Assembly: GCA_963810915.1 (NCBI GenBank)
Contig: CAWEPH010000006.1
Coordinates: forward strand, 496,001 to 560,000
Length of the DNA: 64,000 nt
Direction of reading: 5' to 3'
From: JAOUEA01 sp963810915
GTDB taxonomy: Bacteria; Actinomycetota; UBA4738; HRBIN12
Below the pieces are notes generated by a model that made no database searches, was not told the DNA's origin, and saw only the letters and a list, made by a program, of their open reading frames with translations. The position numbers and the translations under genes were made by a program. This document shows positions 61,626-64,000 of this stretch, one piece after another. Within the stretch, counting starts at the first letter, position 1. Every line of letters begins with the position of its first letter.

Positions 61626-62204
61626 ATGAAGGAAAGGATCCGCAAGCACCTGTCGACCGTGGTCGTGGCGTTCGCCACCGCCGCGATCGCGGCGGGCGGG
61701 ACGGCGGCGGCGGCGGCGCTCATCAACGCCGACCGGCTCCAGGGCTACCCCGCCAACGGGCTGACACGCGTGGCGCAGAGCCATAAGAGCAACAACTCGG
61801 TGATCGGCGACGGAACCGATCGAGTCATCCGCAAGGTGGGGATCAAGGCGCCGAGGGCAGGCTACCTCGTCGTCACGGCGTCGACCGACGGCTACCTGGA
61901 CACGGGGGCGACCGGCTACGCCAACTGCTGGATCGAGCTCGACGGCTCGAAACTCACGTCCACCGAACGGTCGCAGAACTACTACGACTCGGGGGCGGGC
62001 GAGAACACGGAGCAGGACTGTGCGACGAACGTCGCCTGGCCGGTGAAGGCGGGCAAGCACACTGTCCGGTTCACCGGTGACCCGACTACGGGTGTCATCT
62101 ACGACGAATCGACGCTCACCGTCCAGTACGCGCCGTTCAATGGCGCAGGCGCTGTGCCGAAGCCTGTTCCGCCGGCCCGTGCTGCTCGCGCCGGGGGCAA
62201 CTGA
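61626..62204 (+). CDS. Secreted or membrane-tethered protein of unknown function
   Basis: A 192-residue protein from ATG 61626, with GGAGGAGGGA upstream. The N-terminus RKHLSTVVVAFATAAIAAGGTAAAAALI is a signal peptide or anchor. The next part, NADRLQGYPANGLTRVAQSHKSN, resembles the NADTLDG-type linker of actinobacterial surface proteins. A beta-rich domain follows with two Cys (ANCWIELDG, QDCATNVAW), possibly a disulfide, and a Pro/Arg-rich tail. No family is recognised. The hairpin at 62232 ends the transcript. Confidence 0.68.
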   Translation: MKERIRKHLSTVVVAFATAAIAAGGTAAAAALINADRLQGYPANGLTRVAQSHKSNNSVIGDGTDRVIRKVGIKAPRAGYLVVTASTDGYLDTGATGYANCWIELDGSKLTSTERSQNYYDSGAGENTEQDCATNVAWPVKAGKHTVRFTGDPTTGVIYDESTLTVQYAPFNGAGAVPKPVPPARAARAGGN

Positions 62205-62231
62205 TCCATAGTTGGAGCCAATCGGAACGCA

Positions 62232-62262
62232 CGAAGGCCCGGGGCGAAGCCCCGGGCCTTCG
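62232..62262. terminator. Bidirectional terminator hairpin
   Basis: A perfect 13-bp stem (62232-62244 with 62250-62262) with the loop CGAAG (CUUCG on the other strand) lies between two convergent genes. It ends with CTTCGGCCTTTG on the plus strand, a weak T-rich tail. Confidence 0.75.
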
Positions 62263-62283
62263 GCCTTTGAGGTTCCGGCGCGG

Positions 62284-63270
62284 CTAGGCCTGCGCCTTCG
62301 CGGGCAGGCGGCCCGCGCCTTCGAGCTGACCTTCGATCCACGCGTACGTGGACTTGAGGCCATCCTCGAGGGTCACTTCGGGGGCCCAGCCCAGCACCGC
62401 CTTGCAGCGGTCGTTATCGCTGTTGCGGCCCCGCACGCCCTGCGGCTTCGTCAGGTCGTGCTGCTTCACGAGCGTCTTGCCCGCCACGTCGGAGACGAGG
62501 TCGACCAGCTGGTCGATCGTCACCAGGCGATCCGAGCCGAGGTTCAGCGGCTCCCAGTGATCGGACTGCGCGATGCGGTAGATGCCCTCAACGCAGTCGT
62601 CGATGTACGTGAAGGATCGCGTCTGCTGGCCGTCGCCCCAGATCTCGATGTCGTCGCCGTCGTTCGCGAGCGCCACCTTGCGGCTGATCGCGGCGGGAGC
62701 CTTCTCGCGACCGCCCTCGTACGTGCCGAGGGGCCCGTAGATGTTGTGGAAGCGCGCCACGCGGGTCTCGAGCTTGCCCTCCTCCTGGTAGTACTGGCAG
62801 AGTTTCTCGGAGTAGAGCTTCTCCCAGCCGTAGCCCTCCTCGGGGTCGGCGGGATACGCGTCCTCTTCCTTCAGCGGCGTCACGTCGGGATCGTGCTGCT
62901 TGTACATCGGGTAGATGCACGCGCTCGAGGAGTAGAAGTGGCGCGTCACGCCGTTCTGATAGGCGGCCTCCAGCATGTGCGCGTTGATCAGCACGTTGTT
63001 GCGGGAGATGTCGACGCGATTGCCGGTGATGTAGCCGATGCCGCCCATGTCCGCGGCAAGCTGGTAGACCTCGTCCACGTTCGCCGTCGCGGCGACGCAG
63101 TTCTCCCACTCGCGCAGATCCAGGACCAGGAACTCGTCGGCCGCCGTCGGCTCGTACTCGGGCTCCTTGATGTCGACCCCACGGACCCAGTACCCGCGGT
63201 CCTTGAGGTACTTCACCATGTGGTGTCCGATGAACCCTCCGGCGCCGCCCACCACCGCACGCTTCTGCAT
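62284..63270 (-). CDS. gme: GDP-mannose 3,5-epimerase
   Basis: A 328-residue extended SDR enzyme. VVGGAGGFIGHHMVKYLKDRGYWVRGVDIK is the NAD site. SSSACIYPMYKQ holds the catalytic Ser and the epimerising Cys. YGWEKLYSEKLCQYYQ has the Tyr-xxx-Lys pair, and GPLGTYEGGREKAPAAISRK has the second acid/base Lys. This combination is specific to GDP-mannose 3,5-epimerase, known best from plants. It makes GDP-L-galactose and GDP-L-gulose for polysaccharides or glycolipids. No other nucleotide-sugar gene lies beside it in the window. Confidence 0.87.
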   Translation of the reverse strand: MQKRAVVGGAGGFIGHHMVKYLKDRGYWVRGVDIKEPEYEPTAADEFLVLDLREWENCVAATANVDEVYQLAADMGGIGYITGNRVDISRNNVLINAHMLEAAYQNGVTRHFYSSSACIYPMYKQHDPDVTPLKEEDAYPADPEEGYGWEKLYSEKLCQYYQEEGKLETRVARFHNIYGPLGTYEGGREKAPAAISRKVALANDGDDIEIWGDGQQTRSFTYIDDCVEGIYRIAQSDHWEPLNLGSDRLVTIDQLVDLVSDVAGKTLVKQHDLTKPQGVRGRNSDNDRCKAVLGWAPEVTLEDGLKSTYAWIEGQLEGAGRLPAKAQA

Positions 63271-63525
63271 CGCTCGATCCCTTCCGTCAACTCGCGCCCA
63301 GAACCTAGGTCTCGTTCGAGACTACCCCGACCGCGACGACCGCACGCGTCCGTTCCGGTCGCTGGGAGATGTAGGTCACTCCGGTGATAGTGATACCCGA
63401 TGAGGACCCCATTGGCTACGGCAACGGCACTAGACAGTTCGTCGGGAAATGACGGGGGGACTGCGAAATCGCTTAGCTCCCACCGCTAGCGACGCCATCC
63501 GACCCTGGTGACACGCCGCCGCCCG
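63271..63525. other. Intergenic region without a gene
   Basis: This 255-bp gap is less GC-rich than its surroundings. It holds a 14-bp palindrome (GTCTCG-TT-CGAGAC, 63309-63322) about 40 bp upstream of the epimerase start, and shorter TCAC/GTGA repeats near 63377-63391. No convincing promoter pair or RNA gene was found. Confidence 0.5.
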
Positions 63526-64000
63526 CTACGCGAGCCGGTCGAGGGGGAACCCGGCGAAGTCCAGGCCCGCCACCGCGTCGGCCGCGCCCCGCCGGAAGAC
63601 CGCGCGCTCCCCCGTGTGGTTCCCTCCTCGGATCGTGAAGGCATCCGGATCGTCGGTGGGCTCGAGGGTGGGTCGCGGGGGCTCCGCGCCCACCCACAGG
63701 ACGGTGAGCGCGCCGCCGCGCCACTCCACCCGGATGGCGTCGCCGCCGTCGGCCCACGCGTAGAGCCCCACCAGATCGCGGTAGGCGTCGGGCAGCGGAA
63801 GGGGGCGCGCCGGCGGCTGGACGCGCGGGTGTGCGCGCGCGGCATCCACGAGTCGGTCCATCAGCGAGAGCGCGAGGGCGCTCGCCGGCGCCTCGCCGTT
63901 GGTGAGGACCACGACGCCGACCCGGTCCGCCGTGATGAAGGCAACCCGCGCGCTGAACCCGACCGTGCCGCCCTGGTGCCCGACGTAGACGCGCTCGCCC
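63526..64000 (-). CDS. Serine hydrolase (beta-lactamase family), C-terminal part
   Basis: About 157 residues are present; the gene enters from the right edge, so its N-terminus with the SxxK motif is missing. The visible part begins GERVYVGHQGGTVGFSARVAFITADRVGVVVLTNGEAP, the HxG-type third motif and last strands of the class C beta-lactamase/DD-peptidase fold. A further domain of about 90 residues follows (LVGLYAWADGGDAIRVEWRGGALTVLWVG), as in penicillin-binding-protein-like esterases with a lipocalin-like tail. Substrate unknown: peptide, ester or beta-lactam. Confidence 0.75.
   Translation of the reverse strand, partial: GERVYVGHQGGTVGFSARVAFITADRVGVVVLTNGEAPASALALSLMDRLVDAARAHPRVQPPARPLPLPDAYRDLVGLYAWADGGDAIRVEWRGGALTVLWVGAEPPRPTLEPTDDPDAFTIRGGNHTGERAVFRRGAADAVAGLDFAGFPLDRLA

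Noticed and set aside
63309..63322. 14-bp palindrome GTCTCG-TT-CGAGAC as a terminator of the partial serine hydrolase
   Set aside because: The stem is short with a 2-base gap that cannot form a loop, and it lies more than 200 bp from that gene's stop. An operator is possible but unsupported.

Overview
The window is about 70% GC, densely coded DNA with short intergenic gaps, many ATGA/GTGA start-stop overlaps and frequent GTG and TTG starts. The gene content points to an uncultured or little-studied member of the Actinomycetota. Supporting genes are a fused biotin carboxylase/biotin-carrier acyl-CoA carboxylase subunit, an NADPH:F420 reductase, an actinobacterial-type sdhCDAB cluster, GuaB3, a class E-like sortase, a CIRCE-controlled groESL and many secreted proteins. 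This placement is an inference from gene families; no rRNA or tRNA gene was seen.

Layout. 1-8.5 kb: biotin ligase (partial) divergent from its acyl-CoA carboxylase substrate, an orphan histidine kinase, a hydrolase-npdG pair, a DUF4397 secreted protein, the large part of methylmalonyl-CoA mutase and an O-methyltransferase. 8.6-18.7 kb: a TCA-cycle island holding sdhCDAB, two different NAD-type isocitrate dehydrogenases, malate dehydrogenase and citrate synthase. 19-24 kb: one-carbon and purine genes (metF-like, folD, purN, purH). 24-28.6 kb: a zinc-ribbon repeat protein, then an operon of the cobalamin-binding mutase subunit, sucC, sucD and a membrane protein. With the carboxylase and the mutase, this makes a complete route from propionyl-CoA or methylmalonyl-CoA into succinate. 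28.7-35.7 kb: a cyclase carrying a degenerate hydrolase domain, a dimethylformamidase-like protein, a DUF2252 protein, a GH9 glycosidase and small proteins. 35.7-43 kb: UvrD/PcrA helicase, then surface-associated genes (sortase, sulfatase, two tandem beta-propeller proteins). 43-52 kb: guaA-guaB3, GMC oxidoreductase, pirin, SulP transporter and an APS kinase-phosphodiesterase pair. 52-57.4 kb: ABC exporter, a HemK-like methyltransferase, a leucine dehydrogenase-like enzyme and a self-regulated TetR/SRPBCC operon. 57.4-64 kb: groESL, a methyltransferase, a Tat-exported agmatine deiminase-like enzyme, a secreted protein, a GDP-mannose 3,5-epimerase and a partial serine hydrolase.

The most unusual signal is a 60-codon gene at 13173-13355 (minus strand) that ends in a Cys-rich motif, CCGNHGQPGC, immediately followed by UGA. 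The frame stays open for 21 more codons, ending in a His/Asp-rich tail and using up nearly all of the gap to the next gene. The RNA just after the UGA can fold into a bulged hairpin with a GGUC apical loop at +19 to +22, the placement I recall for the E. coli fdhF SECIS. This is a candidate UGA-recoded (selenocysteine) mini-protein. The plain alternative is a true stop followed by a terminator hairpin shared by two convergent genes.

Other points of interest are a pair of palindromic TetR operators wrapped around a TTGACA promoter, a 26-bp perfect palindrome upstream of a sulfatase, a probable frame or start problem in purH, a cyclase with a dead hydrolase sensor domain, and a recurring terminator style with a UUCG/CGAA loop.
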